The notes beneath the pieces are model-generated. The model saw only the letters and a list, made by a program, of their open reading frames with translations, did not search any database and was not told the origin of the DNA. Positions 23,403 through 36,244 of a DNA stretch of 64,000 nt are shown here, piece by piece. The DNA is from Phoronis australis (lineage: Eukaryota > Phoronida > Phoronidae): positions 220,712-284,711 of the forward strand of contig NMRA01000139.1 of NCBI GenBank assembly GCA_002633005.1, in the 5' to 3' direction. Position 1 is the first letter of the stretch. Each line of letters opens with the position of its first letter. The position numbers and the translations under genes were made by a program.

Positions 23403-24104
23403 TAATCAGCTGATCATATCCGCATGAGCGAAGCCAATTATCCTCGCTCGTGACTCGATGACTAGAGCAGCTTGGCGGCATCCCTTTGATCGTGAGCCGA
23501 GCGCGACTCAGCCAAGGTGGATAAATACGGTCTAGTTCAATTTTCCATACCCCACCGTTTAACTTAACCACTGGGGTTAGAACCAATCTTATTTAGTGGG
23601 AATGTTCATAGCATGTCCATGATTTACAGTAATATAATCAGCTTTAGAGGAATAGGAAAACAACAAATACTTTTGTGCGAAATAAGTAAAGATTAGCACA
23701 AGTCTAAAAATGGATGAGAAAATAAATGATGCCATATTTAATACAGCTACATTATATGTCACGATTTGAGAGATTTGTTTGTGACACTACAGCGGGCTCA
23801 ATGGTCTCTAGATCATCAGCACAACTTTGATGTCAAGATTAATAATTATGCACTAATTAAGTTAAAAATGCCACTTCATTTTAGGACTAGTCCTAAAAAG
23901 TAGCATGTGTGACATGCACTTAAACCGGTATGCCTTCAACCCATGACTTAAGAGAGGCACCACAGGCAAAGCCAGAGGAAGTCAACAGGGGAAAGCAGTG
24001 GGAGCCAAATGTGACAAAATGACTAAATGAGGGGACTGGGGGTGTAATGGATATGGGGGTCATGATGTTTTTGTGTTACCATAATCATGAATATGCCAGC
24101 GAGA

Positions 24105-24330
24105 ACACACAATATGGCCGACAAGTGAAATATTATTTTGCCTAAATTTTTTCACAAAAATAAGGACTAAGAAAATTTTGGTCCGTTACTGCAACTAGTA
24201 CTTAAGTTTGTATAGCGCAGATGTCATTAACGACTAGTTTCCACTGTTTGAAGCAAACTAATCGATCTCTTACAAATGATAAAATGACAATTTTCGCAAT
24301 TATTTTTGTGCCATAAGTGAACAATTACCG
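24105..24330. repeat. diverged dispersed repeat, copy 2
   Basis: CACAATATGGCCGACAAGTG, AAGAAAATTTTGG, GTTTGTATAGCGCAGAT and CAATTATTTTTGTGCCA parallel the copies at 22305 and 24925. Confidence 0.6.
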
Positions 24331-24924
24331 TATGAATTAAACTATGCAACCATGGACAGTATCGTACAGATGTCTGAGTTAACACTTGTGATGCTTAACC
24401 ACACCTTAATAAGCTGAATTGACAACGGAACATGGGAACATGAGCGTAACAGTGAAATTGATAAAATTCTAGGCAGGGCGCTAAACTGAATGTCAAGGGC
24501 ACTAAATTGTTAGTTCCACTTGACATCATCTGTGTCCACAAGCACAGCTGCGGTCACGACATGGTGATCAGATGCGAGTGACACTGACCTCAAAAAGGAA
24601 GGTTGAAAAGTCAGCGGTGTCACACTACGTGAGTGCAATATTCTTCTCAAGCCTCACAAGTACCTAAACATCTTGTTCCTGACAAGGGACAAATCCTGAA
24701 TTTATGATGGTAGAGAGGTGCGGCTAGAAAATACACACCCATTTTAGAGAGTGGACCTGTATCGCTGCCTAGCTTGACGGAAGAAACTCAAAAGCGCCAT
24801 ACTTTATAAAGAGAGGGTGCGAGAATTGCATAAAAAGGCAACAAGTGCATATTAATAAGTTCTGTAATTGAGTTTCTGTATCTTGTTGATTGCTCATCAT
24901 AAAAGTACAATAGAAATTCTTCAG

Positions 24925-25150
24925 TTTGGGACACAATATGGCAGACAGCTGATATTTCATTTTGTCAAATTTCTTAACAAAAAGAACTTTTCAGGAAAAT
25001 TTACTGCGCTTTAAGCAGGATTTGTATGGTGTAGTTACCACCAAACATTTGGTAAAATTTTGAGCGCTTGCAATAATGCAGTAGGCCTATGAAAAGAATT
25101 GCGTGTATTTTTGCAATTATGTTTGTTCCAAATTGACGATTTGTTTTTAC
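24925..25150. repeat. diverged dispersed repeat, copy 3
   Basis: CACAATATGGCAGACAGCTG, GGAAAATTTACTG, ATTTGTATGGTGTAGTT and GCAATTATGTTTGTTCCA align in order with the other two copies. Confidence 0.6.
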
Positions 25151-25159
25151 TGTGAGCTC

Positions 25160-26450
25160 TAATCCTATGTTAAACAAACAATGCTCAAAATTAAAAAAAT
25201 AAATTTGAGACTGCATTTAGCATTGATGTGTAAGGGATGACGTACACGATCATTTAATTATCTAACTTTTTGTATGAGCTACCAGTTTTTATAACGAGTG
25301 ATCAACCTTTGAAGAACTGGACTTGAGCTAATAAAAACATCCTATGTTTTGACAAATCGCCATAAATCTGCAAGTACTAGCAGCATCTGAAGTGCACAAA
25401 GGCAATCCAAAAACCTTGATATCGAAAATTGTCAAGAAATGTTCAGGTATCTATCAAAAATGAAATAACTTGACGACTGGACAAACAAAATGGTTGAAAG
25501 TAAGACTGACAAAGAGCTTCTTGAATGCTACTGCCTGTCGTTGATGGATGGAGGAATAGTTCAGGAAGCCACGCTGATTTCAGCCTTGAACAAAAAGTGA
25601 GGGAGGTTTAATATTTAAACTGTGTTAATCATTTTAGCATACAGCATCAGTGAGACATGATCCAGAAAAGAGAGTCTATCAAGACTCTAGGTATGCAAGC
25701 TGAGACATGACCTTTGGTAAATTAGCTGAAACACTATGAGTTACGTTACCTTGATATGAGAACCTGGTGAAAATGCAAGACCCTGAAAAATTGCAATATA
25801 TTTGCCATAATTTACAAGTGAATCATGTCACCAAACTAGTTTCCTTTGCAAGACTCCTGCATCTACGGAACTCGGCTAAGACCCGAGTCTATCTCGCGAA
25901 AATTGACTGATTATCTGAGAACATCATGCAATACCCCAAAGATGGATGTCTTTGGAACTGCATGAAACTTTGGTAATATATTTAAACTATAGAAATAGAC
26001 ACCCAAGCAAAATGATGGCATTCAATATTCGTTTATACTAGAAAAATCTACAGTTCATTAATTCCGGCTCATGTTTGTGTAGGTTTGGCTTCATTGTTAA
26101 AAATTTAAATTACCGTAAACATAAAAAGGAAATTGATATCTTGGAGTATCAAGCCTTCAAAAGCACAAAAAAAGAAAATTTCGGATAAACCGAGTGTCTG
26201 ATCGATAGTTTCATCTGAGTGAGTAACCAATGGTGTTCAGACACACATAACAATAGTTACAAAACTGAGGATGTAATGTCAGCCAATGGCAGAACTGGTC
26301 AGATAAGAGACAAACACTGTTTTATTCCTTTATCTTATGACTGACTATGTGAGCAATTCAGTTGCCCATATGTAACAAATCTTCAAACAAGGGCACTCTT
26401 GGTAAGAATAATAATCCCAGTGGGGTAAATTGCACTAGTGCAAGTTGTTA
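25160..26450. other. no feature recognised
   Basis: AT-rich DNA without a coding frame, splice pair or repeat that I can support. Confidence 0.4.
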
Positions 26451-26453
26451 AAC

Positions 26454-26966
26454 CCCCATCATACTGACTTAACTCCAGTCTGACCCGCCGGGAGCGTCGA
26501 CTTGAACTGCGAAGTTAACTGAACCGTTCATACCGGCTTCGGTAGTTACAGACATCGAAGTAAACGGTAGGTGACGCTGTTGTCATCAAAGTAATCGCAA
26601 GGTAGTGCTGATGCATCGCGTGCACGATAAGATTTTTTTAATGTGACAATTTGTGAACATATACATGAGCTATTATTGACATAAAACGTATTTCTAATTC
26701 GATTATTTGAGTAAAAAATAAGCAACTGTTAGTGATGACACTACCCTTTAATTGTGGACGACGACAGTGACTACTGGCGGTAACTTCGATGGGACTGAAG
26801 TTGACTGATCATACTGCACCGCAGCGTGGACGCCCTGCTCTTAAATACACCTGTTTATTGCGAAGTTAACTGGCGCTGCTAACTTGGATCCAGGAACAAA
26901 GTTAACCATTCATACTGATCCCAACTCCCCAAAACATTGACGCATCGACGTTAGTATGAAAGGTCC
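26454..26966 (-). mobile_element. ~500-bp TIR element family, copy 1
   Basis: The right end GTTAGTATGAAAGGTCC is the inverse of GGACCTTTCATACTAAC; the left end keeps only CATACTGACTTAACT. The interior matches 54338-54825 in the opposite direction, for example CATACTGCACCGCAGCGTGG here against the reverse of CGACGCTGCGGTGCAGTATG. It is one of three copies in this window. Confidence 0.75.
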
Positions 26967-26999
26967 TCTAGGGCAAGGCTGTGTGTGGACGGGACTTAA

Positions 27000-29245
27000 G
27001 ATAATATTACACACATGAAGTGACAGCTTGAATAACGTAAGACCGGTCAAATATTTGAGGACCCAACATAAAATGTGAGCTTTACCAACTGAATCCCTGC
27101 GGAAAAGTTGAAGCAAATACATATGTAAGAAACTACTGTTCCTTGCAACAGGTCTGTTTGACTGTGCGAAAAGTGTACTGCTTGAAAAACTTAGCCACAA
27201 CAAAATGGCCGGAAGGATGGGAGCAGTAAGACACAGTGCTATTGATTGTTGGCTATGTAATTTTCACCTAACAGTAAATTCCTTGTGTAGTTGGTTTTCA
27301 CTCATTTCAACATGTGTTACACCTGCAGACTGCTCAGCAATGTGGGTCCTAAAGTTAAAGCAGGCTGTTTCTCCAAACATCCAGAAATATTGTTTGAATT
27401 TATCCATGGGAAGTGTGTGACCTCATAATTCTCTCATTGTACATCACATTTGTGACTCTACCACACTAGTTCATTCTCCTAGTGTTCCGTTTGCAATGTA
27501 ATGTGGGTATGCATTTTGCTTACAGGGACACAATCTTAACCATACAAAGCTCTGAGGCAAGAACAGATGATCATCATTTCAGGATTCCACTATATCCAGT
27601 CCAGCTCTGTTTACCACAATGCAACACAACACAATTCAGTTATAAAATTTTCAGTGCACAAAATAGAGGGATTTAAGTCTGCCAAGAATATATTCCATGC
27701 CTCTCTTCACAACAGTTCCTGTACTAAGACCTATGCCAAATATATGAATTGGGGAATTTTGACCTTACTTTAAGTTACAAACTGCCCATTCAACAGATTG
27801 TATTTTCCAGTAGTAGAGCTCTAATCTAGGCACAAACTGTTTTCCAAACGAGTCTGGAATAGGGAAAATTTTTTCTTCCAAATTGTGCACTTAAGGCCAA
27901 ATATCCTTAAGTAACCCTTGCTATATCCAATGTAATGTTTCTTTGCAATATCATAATATAAATTAAAATTAATTTTGATAATTTTATGAGTGCACCCCAA
28001 TGGGAATAGGCACATACTTCCAACTTCAGTTAGTTTGAATCGGTCAAGAAAACAACATGGAGGAAAATGTTCCTGGCGTAGCACTTGTTCTCAGGGTTCA
28101 TCATGCTGATTTCATAAAAGTTGGTAGAAGACATACCCGGTATTCCACGATTTTCTCACACATCATTTCTAAAGACTTTAAGTCACTGAGAAATTTGGAA
28201 GTTGCAGGCAACTATTTCTGAAAAATAATTTCATTGCTTTCAAGTAAAAATGCAATCTTGGCTAGTAACTGAGATAATTTCTAAATGTCTTTTCAGTAAA
28301 ATTTAACTAAAAAGAAAGGTACGTTGATAGCAAAACAAAAGTATCAATATCACGATAAAATTAATTTGATATAAATGTTCAAGGTGAGATATCAAAACAC
28401 TGTTATAGTTTTCTAATTTCATTTTTCATTTATGCAACTTTAAAGATTTTCCATGAAAATCATGGAAACCTTATACTCTCAGCTCATCTATTCAGTCATG
28501 GATCCACATGGGGCCAATAAAATAATTATCTTCTCAGCCAGGATCATATTAGTTTGATAAGAAGTGTTTCCTTACCCAGCCCAACTGGGAGAGTTGTTCA
28601 CTAAGAACAGACTTCAGGAAGAACACTGCTTTCACTCTTACTTTGCATGTCACTTTCAAAACGCCTATTTGAGGACACCCGTGATTTACAACTGTCCAAA
28701 GTCCATACGGGGGGGGGGGTCTAGTTACTCCCATCAAGCCCAACATGTATATTTGGATAGCCCCTCAGTGCATGAAGCATAGTATTTGAAAGTTTCATTT
28801 GAATCCAATCAGCTGTTTCTATGATAAGATGTTTCGAAGACTGCCAAATTGGGCCATTTTTACAGGATCCTACAAACCATTGACCTTTATCAAGCAATTG
28901 TGAAGTGCGAGTGTACGTAAGACTTCATTTCTGTCCTAAGTCTCAGGTCACTGTTCACGAAACGACCCTACGTCGCAATGTGTGTTTTACATGTATTTCA
29001 CCCCAGCAACGAAATCACTTCACATTTGGGTTGGCTAAGTAAGATGTTAGTGCCTGGTTTGTGAATTAAGCTGTTGGTGCCTGGTTTGTTAATTAAATGA
29101 TAACAATGCAGAAGTTGAAACAAACAATGTTCAAGAACATTCTTCAGCATTTATCACTGCTCAAAATCAAACAGTGAACTCAAACGTGAACTGTTATCCC
29201 AGACACTGCCTACTACAGGCTGTCCCCTTGTAAAGGTACCCTTAC
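27000..29245. other. no firm gene; includes G-run at 28710
   Basis: Mostly AT-rich. A minus-strand segment 28570-28690 is open with donor GTAAGG at its end, but no phase-compatible neighbour was found. A 10-base G run lies at 28709-28719. Confidence 0.35.
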
Positions 29246-29430
29246 TTGCCAGTCGATGAGCTCACACCCTAAGAGGAATGTATAATCATCTTTTGAATTG
29301 GAATACAAGCCATTCTGCATGTAGCTATTCAGTGTTGTGAGAACACTGCACAAGTCAAAATTGACACTATTTGCCCCAAGTGACACAACTTCTGATATTG
29401 TGACAGTGCGAGGCAAAATCACCATGCAGC
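29246..29430 (-). CDS. candidate internal exon, unknown protein
   Basis: On the minus strand acceptor GGGCAATTTCAG precedes 29430 and donor GTAAGG follows 29246. Between them 61 codons are open (phase 1 in, phase 0 out), starting CMVILPRTVTISEVVSLGAN and ending FLLGCELIDWQ. Both splice sites are good and the peptide is not low-complexity. I do not recognise a family. Its entry phase fits the end of the exon-like ORF at 29920-30088 inside the neighbouring transposon. It may be a host exon, a transposon-related exon or chance. Confidence 0.35.
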
Positions 29431-29527
29431 CTGAAATTGCCCAAATTGACACACAACTTCATTCTCAATGACATTACAATATTTTTAGTTTATAAGTCCA
29501 ATTTGAACTACAACACAACACCCTTAA

Positions 29528-31215
29528 AGGAGAATGCCACCCGATTTAATTAGTCTTTTTTGCCGTCTTAATCGGTCTATATCCACATCGCCTCGTATGT
29601 GGTCAACCTTACCTTGCCAAGAGGTGTCGCGTTAACCTGTGAGGAAGGTGAGAAACGACGCTAGCGACGTCAGTGGTTCAAATGTAGAGTGAAGGGCGCT
29701 ATGTTGCGATGTATCGTTCCCGCTTGTCCAAACTAAGCAGCTGCGAGGAAAGCGGATATATCGTTTTTTTTTACTTTCTCGAGAGTTCGAAATGCTTAGG
29801 AAGTGGCTTATTGTAATGAAGAATGAAATGTACGCTGTAAATAGCAAGTATGAGGCCGTGAAACATCTCCGTGTCTGTGGCCTGCAGACGTCAACAGTGC
29901 CTGACGAATGCCGGCTTACCAAATAACTCCATACGTTCCGTTGTCTGAGCTTGTTCACGGCGCCTCTCTAGTATTTCTTCATCACTGTATTCCTGTTCGA
30001 ATTGATAGCCTGTGAAACTTAACGATCCACCTGTGAAGTCGGGACTGATGTGTCTAGCTCGTCATAAGTCGGGATTGCGAGTTGCCATGCTGGCGTTTGT
30101 TACTGAGCGTTCTGTTTCAAAATGAATTATTCTCACCTTGCCAATACTTACAAAAAACTGAAACAAAGTCTGTCTCATTAGATGCAATTTGTAATGCCTT
30201 TGGAGTGTTCGTGAGTGCAAATGATTTGAGAAGCCAGCAATGAATAAATCACAGCGTTACCGGCTTTAGGTGCAATAAAACTAATTGACGGGACACCGAG
30301 GCCGTGTGAGCTCAGCTAATTTAGTGTTTGCTGGCAGAAACTGTTGTGAAACAACTCGATTTCCATCCCACGGCCAGGTGTTAGGGGAATCTTTATTTAC
30401 ATTTACATTACTCAAATAATGATTGTCAATGCACAACTTCTGCGCTGACGGTGCTGTGGCCAAAGCGGAACCTGAATTTTTAAGTCACGGCCCCCGACGA
30501 GTAAGTAGATTTGCAGTTTCGTGGTAATTCACCAACATAATCACGTACACATAACTTTGGCTCACTAGTATAGTATTTTCTTGACTGGAAGTTTAGTTTC
30601 CACTGAACTTTGGCTGGTTTATGTTCGTGATGTCTGATCAGTTTCCGAGCCACTGGCCCGCTCGGGATAACAAGTCAATCCGGCCAGCCGCGACGGGCCT
30701 ATCGGGCTCCGAGCCACTGGCCAGGATAATAAGCGTTTTGTGTTTAGAACTCAAAAAATCACAAGTCTAAACAACATAGATCTAGGTTCTCATGTCTGTA
30801 TCTCACGGAAAATACTTCGAAATTATCTCCGAACAGACCCCAAACTCCTGCTATGGACCTTAATTGGCCTGCCGAACTTTGTAGGCTACGGTGTGTCCAA
30901 ATATCAATAAATCCGTAAGAGCGAAATAAAACAACATGTTTTTATAAGAACTTGGTGTATTTTTAAGGGTTTTACATCGAAGTTTGATGATTTATAGGTT
31001 TTAAACGATGACTTCATGCAATAAGCAGTAACCCGTGTTGTGCCACGGTGAACTGCTGAACAGACTGCGTGTGAAACCGATGACGTCATTGGATAATTTC
31101 AACACCTCCGTCTGCCGTCAAGTGTCAGGTAATGCAACCGTACGTGTCGTTATGGAGTAGAACTACTCGATCTAAATTGATTCAAATTAGGTTGTTTTTT
31201 GGGTGGCATGCTCCT
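29528..31215. mobile_element. Kolobok-like DNA transposon, 1688 bp
   Basis: Left end AGGAGAATGCCACCC and right end GGGTGGCATGCTCCT are inverted repeats with one mismatch, and TTAA stands immediately outside both (29524-29527, 31216-31219). TTAA duplication with AGG-type termini is the pattern of Kolobok elements (piggyBac shares TTAA but usually starts CCY). No transposase is recognisable, so it is non-autonomous or decayed. The interior has higher CpG content than its surroundings and holds an exon-like ORF on the minus strand. Confidence 0.8.
29920..30088 (-). pseudogene. exon-like ORF inside the Kolobok-like element
   Basis: From ATG at 30088 the frame reads MATRNPDL, one TGA, then 47 open codons including SFTGYQFEQEYSDEEILERR and ending ...ERMELF plus one base at donor GTAAGC (29919). 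The TGA precedes CGA and could be a CpG-type mutation. The acidic YQFEQEYSDEE stretch faintly resembles segments I recall from transposon-linked P2X7-like proteins of invertebrates. The phase-1 end would also fit the TNFAIP8-like exon at 18799 and the exon at 29430. Confidence 0.4.
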
Positions 31216-31219
31216 TTAA

Positions 31220-34200
31220 GCCAAAACTCAATCTCACTAACAAATTCTGATTACACACTGAAACACTACATGCAAAATGGCTATGGTAATGTTTTCAAAG
31301 AAAGTATGCATTTTCAGATCCTCATCCCTTTCACATCCTGTTTACAGGAGATATCTGATATGAATGAATAATCAAGTGGTGAATATACAACATCCAGATC
31401 AGTCTTATTAACACACTTAAAGTGGTGGGTATTAAACTAGGATTAATAACAGGGATTTGCACTGTTATCTTTCTTCTCTAAGTGCAAAACGACTGTGTGC
31501 CAATAAGGCGAGTAATGCGTGGTGAGAAATAAGTGAGGCGCAAAACTTTGCCAAACAATTTTTGGCGTGCAAAATACGGCGAGTGTGCGAAATAAGAGGA
31601 GAAACACCGTAGCAGTGATACTGTGGAAAGACGTCAATCAACAGAAAGACCATTGGGGTGAATCAGTGAAGACCCACGTTTAATTTGATAGCTGAAAAAC
31701 GGTTATAGGAAACGAACACTGGTGCAACACTTTTGGAATAACAAACCAATGTGAAATGAACAGGCACAGCTACAACACAAGACACTTGAGCATGAGATAA
31801 TTGTCACTATCAGCTGAAACTGTCAACTCAGAGTGCCATAATGTGAATTAATTTACGAGTTGGACGAGACAAGTTCAAGTATAATAGGAAACTATTCTCT
31901 GGTTATTAAGATAATCACTGTCTGAGTGGCCAGTTGGTAACACCTCACATGGTATGAATCATTCCCACAGGGGTTAAATGACTTTCAGTATTCAAATAAG
32001 GTCCAAGTCTCAAATAAAAAAGGGGGCCAAAAAGCACATATCTATCCATTGGCAGTCTGCCGGACAGCCCTTCCCCTTCTCAACCTTGTGCTTTGCACGG
32101 CCACCTGGGCTACGTAGTACCAACGCGTTTGTGGAAAAAATTGAAACTTTGTGAAAACTAGTGAAATCTCGACTCGTTTCAATTCCAAGTAATCGAAAAC
32201 CAACCAACAATGGTAAAAAATGATTCAACAACTTTAAGTTACAGTATTTACTAAATAGTAAAACGCCCAAACTGAAAACTCGCTTCAAGTAGTCTTTTCA
32301 CCACTAAATCTTCCCATTAAATTTTCAAAATATCTCGACAGTCCCCGCCAAGTTGTCACAACTCCACCTAGTGTTCAACCATGGAACTAGCTACATTTAG
32401 CCACACATAAGACATAAAGCTGCTTATATCCTAGCAGCTTAAATCCAGCCACTATATGGCTTTCGTCCTTGTGTAAAATGACATTCCTGTCAATGTCGCT
32501 TGAATAAATTCTCTTCAGGAACAACAATTGGCATCTCCTGTCAATGTCAGAGTTCTCATAATGCAATTTTGTTGTAACTGACCGTCCCAGAAGCTAACAC
32601 AAGAATACTTCAGATGGTGGACATTCCTCAGCAAAGCGAATGACAAGTGATATCGCGCATATACACCTTCAGCTGATGGCCTCCAGAAAAGAGCTGCCAA
32701 ACGAATTGAGACATTTGTTGTCGTTTTTTACTCTACTTGAAGAAGTAGCCCATTCAAATCGTCATGATATACCGTAGTATTCAGTTCATAGCCCTGAGGT
32801 CCCTAAATTTGCAATGCTGTCGCTTTGTGTAATGTAAAGTCAGTAAGACAAAAGCGGAGACAGATTTTATAATCAAATGATTCAAAAGCTTTGACAGTGA
32901 ATATAAGCAAAGGAAGGTGCATTGCAGGCTTAAATTGGCAACAGTTCATTTTACCATGAAAAATTTATACAGGCAGCGTTGCGTTTACTTTAATCAGCCA
33001 ATCAGAACGAAATCCTTGTGAAGCCACAGCATAAGAGATATAGAACATATTAGAAATTTGAACAATCATATACAAGGGAGATAACAATCAGGAGTGATGT
33101 TGTTCTGGATGAATGAATCGGAAATCAAACAAGTCAGGCTTGAATTGTTGCTTTCATTCAAATGGTATAGGCTTATAGAAGTGTTAGATCTATGCTGAAT
33201 TACAAATAGCAGTAAATATGAATTTAATTCATTCAGTTCTTGCAAGCCATCCAATTAAACCAAGTACCAATTTTAAATGCCTATTTTAGATAACAGATAT
33301 GATTGGGAACATAGTGTTCTATATAAGTTCACATTAGATGGCCATCTTACGGAACCTAGTGTCAAAATGGACTTCACTATCATCATAATCCCTTTGCAGA
33401 CTGGAATAATAATAAAACTGAATTGATTATGATGAATAGTTCTTGATTGAAAAAACTTCCGATCAAATTCACAGAGAAACAGATTATGAGGAAAAGAGAA
33501 ATAGATAAGAAATAAACTGTGCAGTATAGGGGAGAGACAGAAAACAAACCACCATATGTAAGCAGCTGCCAAAGTGTAGTGTGATGTAAACTTTCTAACT
33601 GGTTACCTTACCAAAGATCATATTTCTTAAATAACTTTTTAAAGTATTACGGTAATTGTAGCCATTAAAAACTGTATATTTTTAACATCCTTTGCTCTCA
33701 AAGAATCTTATGTGTTTATTGCTGATACACAAATGCAGTGCAATGCGAAAACTTTCCTTGTGTGTACGCTGGCCATTAGGCAAGGAGTCACTGGTTAGAA
33801 AATGACGTAACACCGACGAATCCTCGCACATTTTATGAAGCAGCAAAGCTTGTCACAAGACATTTCACTGTGTATGAGTAAGGTTCTGTGATATACATGC
33901 ACTTTCATATTGTGAAAGTTTAGTGAAGATCTGGAACTTATTATTTCAGTTACAGTTGGTAGAGAAGTAGCAGAGCAGCCATTTAGCATTCAAATATCGA
34001 AATAGGTATGAACCCTAGAATAAGACATACCCACCCATAATGGGCATGGTTGGGTAATAACAAGTGTTACTCTAAAACTAGGCAAGTGAAAAGTACACGA
34101 AGAAAGCTCCATTTAATGAAATCCAGGCCAAATGTTCTCCACAACACTGTGTTGAGTTTGAATTTTCCCTTGGCAAGTTCCGCTTGATAGCATTGGGTTT

Positions 34201-34838
34201 GAAAACCAATGTAGCGAGTTTGACTTATTGGGAGATTAGTCATTTCTTAGCCAAATTCGGCCATTTTGGACTTTTGGTACTAGTTCGATGCATTCATTCC
34301 AAGACTTATGTAAATAAAACAACAAAATTGAATCACTGAAAGTTTCAGATATAATAACATCCTAGGTCAACAGAAACAGAAATAAAGTGTTCATTATGCC
34401 ACATACTGACATCTGATATATGGCGTAATGAACATGATACATTGTAATGCGGAAAAAAGTAAAGGATATAATTTAAGAAGTCTTTGTGTTCAATCCTAAC
34501 ACACTTGAACCTAATGGATTTTACTTTATTTCAGTTTCTGTTGATGAAGGATGATATTATATCCGAAAACTTCAGTGATCCATTTTTGTTGCTTTATTTA
34601 CATACATTTATTTTATTTTTCAACACACAAGTGTATGCTTTAGAGGTTCTGGACCACCTCTTTTGGTTTCGGATTTATTTTCTACGCTTTCTAAGACATA
34701 AAACACAAACCCCCACAGAGTGAACATGGACTTTCAAACACTGACATGAACTATGAACCTTGTATTTTCCGACCAGTTTGAATTTTCTGTCATGGAAAAC
34801 ACAGCAGGCCATTCATAGAATTAATTGATAATACTTAC
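31220..34838. other. no gene or repeat recognised
   Basis: Long AT-rich stretch. Short open frames on both strands have no supported splice sites or family signature. Confidence 0.4.
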
Positions 34839-34897
34839 TGGTCGCAGCGCTAGGTAACATGCACTTGACAGGATGAAGTTAAACACCAGCTCAATAT
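34839..34897 (-). CDS. candidate short exon, hydrophobic peptide
   Basis: Minus-strand acceptor TTTTGTATTTCAG precedes 34897 and donor GTAAGTAT follows 34839; both are close to consensus. One frame is open: IELVFNFILSSACYLALRP (phase 1 in, phase 0 out), a likely membrane segment. A donor-like site 158 bases upstream (35056, phase 1) would join in frame. The gene is unidentified. Confidence 0.3.
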
Positions 34898-35104
34898 CTG
34901 AAATACAAAAAATCAGGTGCTATCATCGCAGTAACGTGAAATTCACTGTTTGTCTGCAGGCAAGTTGCTTTTTGTCATTTGTTCGACAGTTCGACATGAA
35001 ACTGTTTTCGATTGACAGAGTCACAATGTTTCATTTGAACAAACTGTGCACTTACCAACTGAATTACCAATAAAGGAATAATTGTCAAAAACATTGAGAC
35101 ACCA

Positions 35105-35344
35105 AATATATAAAAATAATAGCAGGTGGTATGGTACACATTGTACCAGACGTGCGCAGGCTGCACATGTGGACCCATTGCAATGATCACCTGGAACCAT
35201 TTTTGTGCTTTATTAACATGTAGTTAAAACTGAGCTGAGGAGCTAGAAACTTGACTCAAGGGTCTGGCAGTGTGGCCCAGTTGGACTCAAACCCACAACC
35301 TTGAGTATTAAGAAATAGGGCACCTATCACACTAGGCCACACTG
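35105..35344 (-). mobile_element. tRNA-derived SINE, copy A
   Basis: On the minus strand it starts CAGTGTGGCCTAGTGTG (box A-like TGGCCTAGTGT), has box B-like GGTTTGAGTCC about 50 bases on, then CCCTTGAGTCAAG, TTAATAAAGCACAAAAATGG and the palindromic TGGTACAATGTGTACCA, ending near ACCTGCTATTATTTTTATAT. It is about 75-80% identical to 51406-51643. Confidence 0.85.
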
Positions 35345-36244
35345 CCTCGTCCTGGCTGAGACACCAAAGGGAAAATGGCAAATTACATCTGTTGAACGCT
35401 ATATGAAGAGTGAACATAAAAACCCATACCGTATCCATGTGTATTGTATTTAGATATTTTAATATTTTCATAACTGACTAAAGGATTGAAGGGGCACAGG
35501 TTTGTGGCACAGGTTCTGAAGGTCAGTTTCGTAGCATTTCTTCCAGACCCATTAATTGCATCTACCTATTGGGTCCTCCCAAATTATCGTCAAGTCCTCG
35601 CTTCACAGGTTACCCCCAAGTGTCTTGTTCAAGTTTGTGATTTCTGACTAACGTGATGGTTCATGTGTCTGCCTAAAAGTTGTAACTAGATCACATTCAC
35701 CATGAAATTCATATTACAGTTCATGGAAATGAAAAATACTAGATTAACAGGCAGGTATGCCAAAAATGCTGTTTCATTGGTCATAAAAAGTAATGCTCAT
35801 CAATTGAATATTTTTCTTTTGTGTCCATTTTAAAGAGTTTTCACCTCATCAACCATGACGGCTGTTAGCACCTGGAGGTAATAGGTGCTAATTGACCTAT
35901 TGCCAGCATTTTGAGTGACAGCTTAACTGACCAATCAGAATGCAGCATTCTTGACACACCTTCCTTTCCAAGCGGTGATTTTACCCGACAAGCAGCATGT
36001 TGTCAGGTAAAACATATTGTTTGTTGTCGATTTTTCACAACGGAGCGGAGCTTGCGATAAATCAATTTGTTACTAGAAAAGTGTACTAGTTCATTGATTA
36101 CAGGGTCACCATTATTTTTCACACTTTACAGGAAAATTCCTATTGATTTAGCACCACACTTAAAGGATTATGTAATAAACCAGTGCCTTCTGTCAAAAAC
36201 CAAAAAAGTTCATGATGCAATAGATTCACGCCTTCTACCAAAAA

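Noticed and set aside
22655-23586. Long open frames of 244-308 codons on both strands
   Set aside because: They consist of N from the assembly gap.
29920-29932. ATG GAG TTA TTT G|GTAAGC as the start exon of the TNFAIP8-like gene (MELF-V-TDTAF)
   Set aside because: The phase fits, but the ATG is internal to a longer frame inside a Kolobok-like element, so it is not convincing as the native start; kept only as a finding to test.
34975-35190. XK-related-like membrane peptide FGVSMFLTIIPLLVIQL on the minus strand
   Set aside because: The frame starts inside a SINE, has no acceptor, and its phase does not fit the next exon candidate at 34897.
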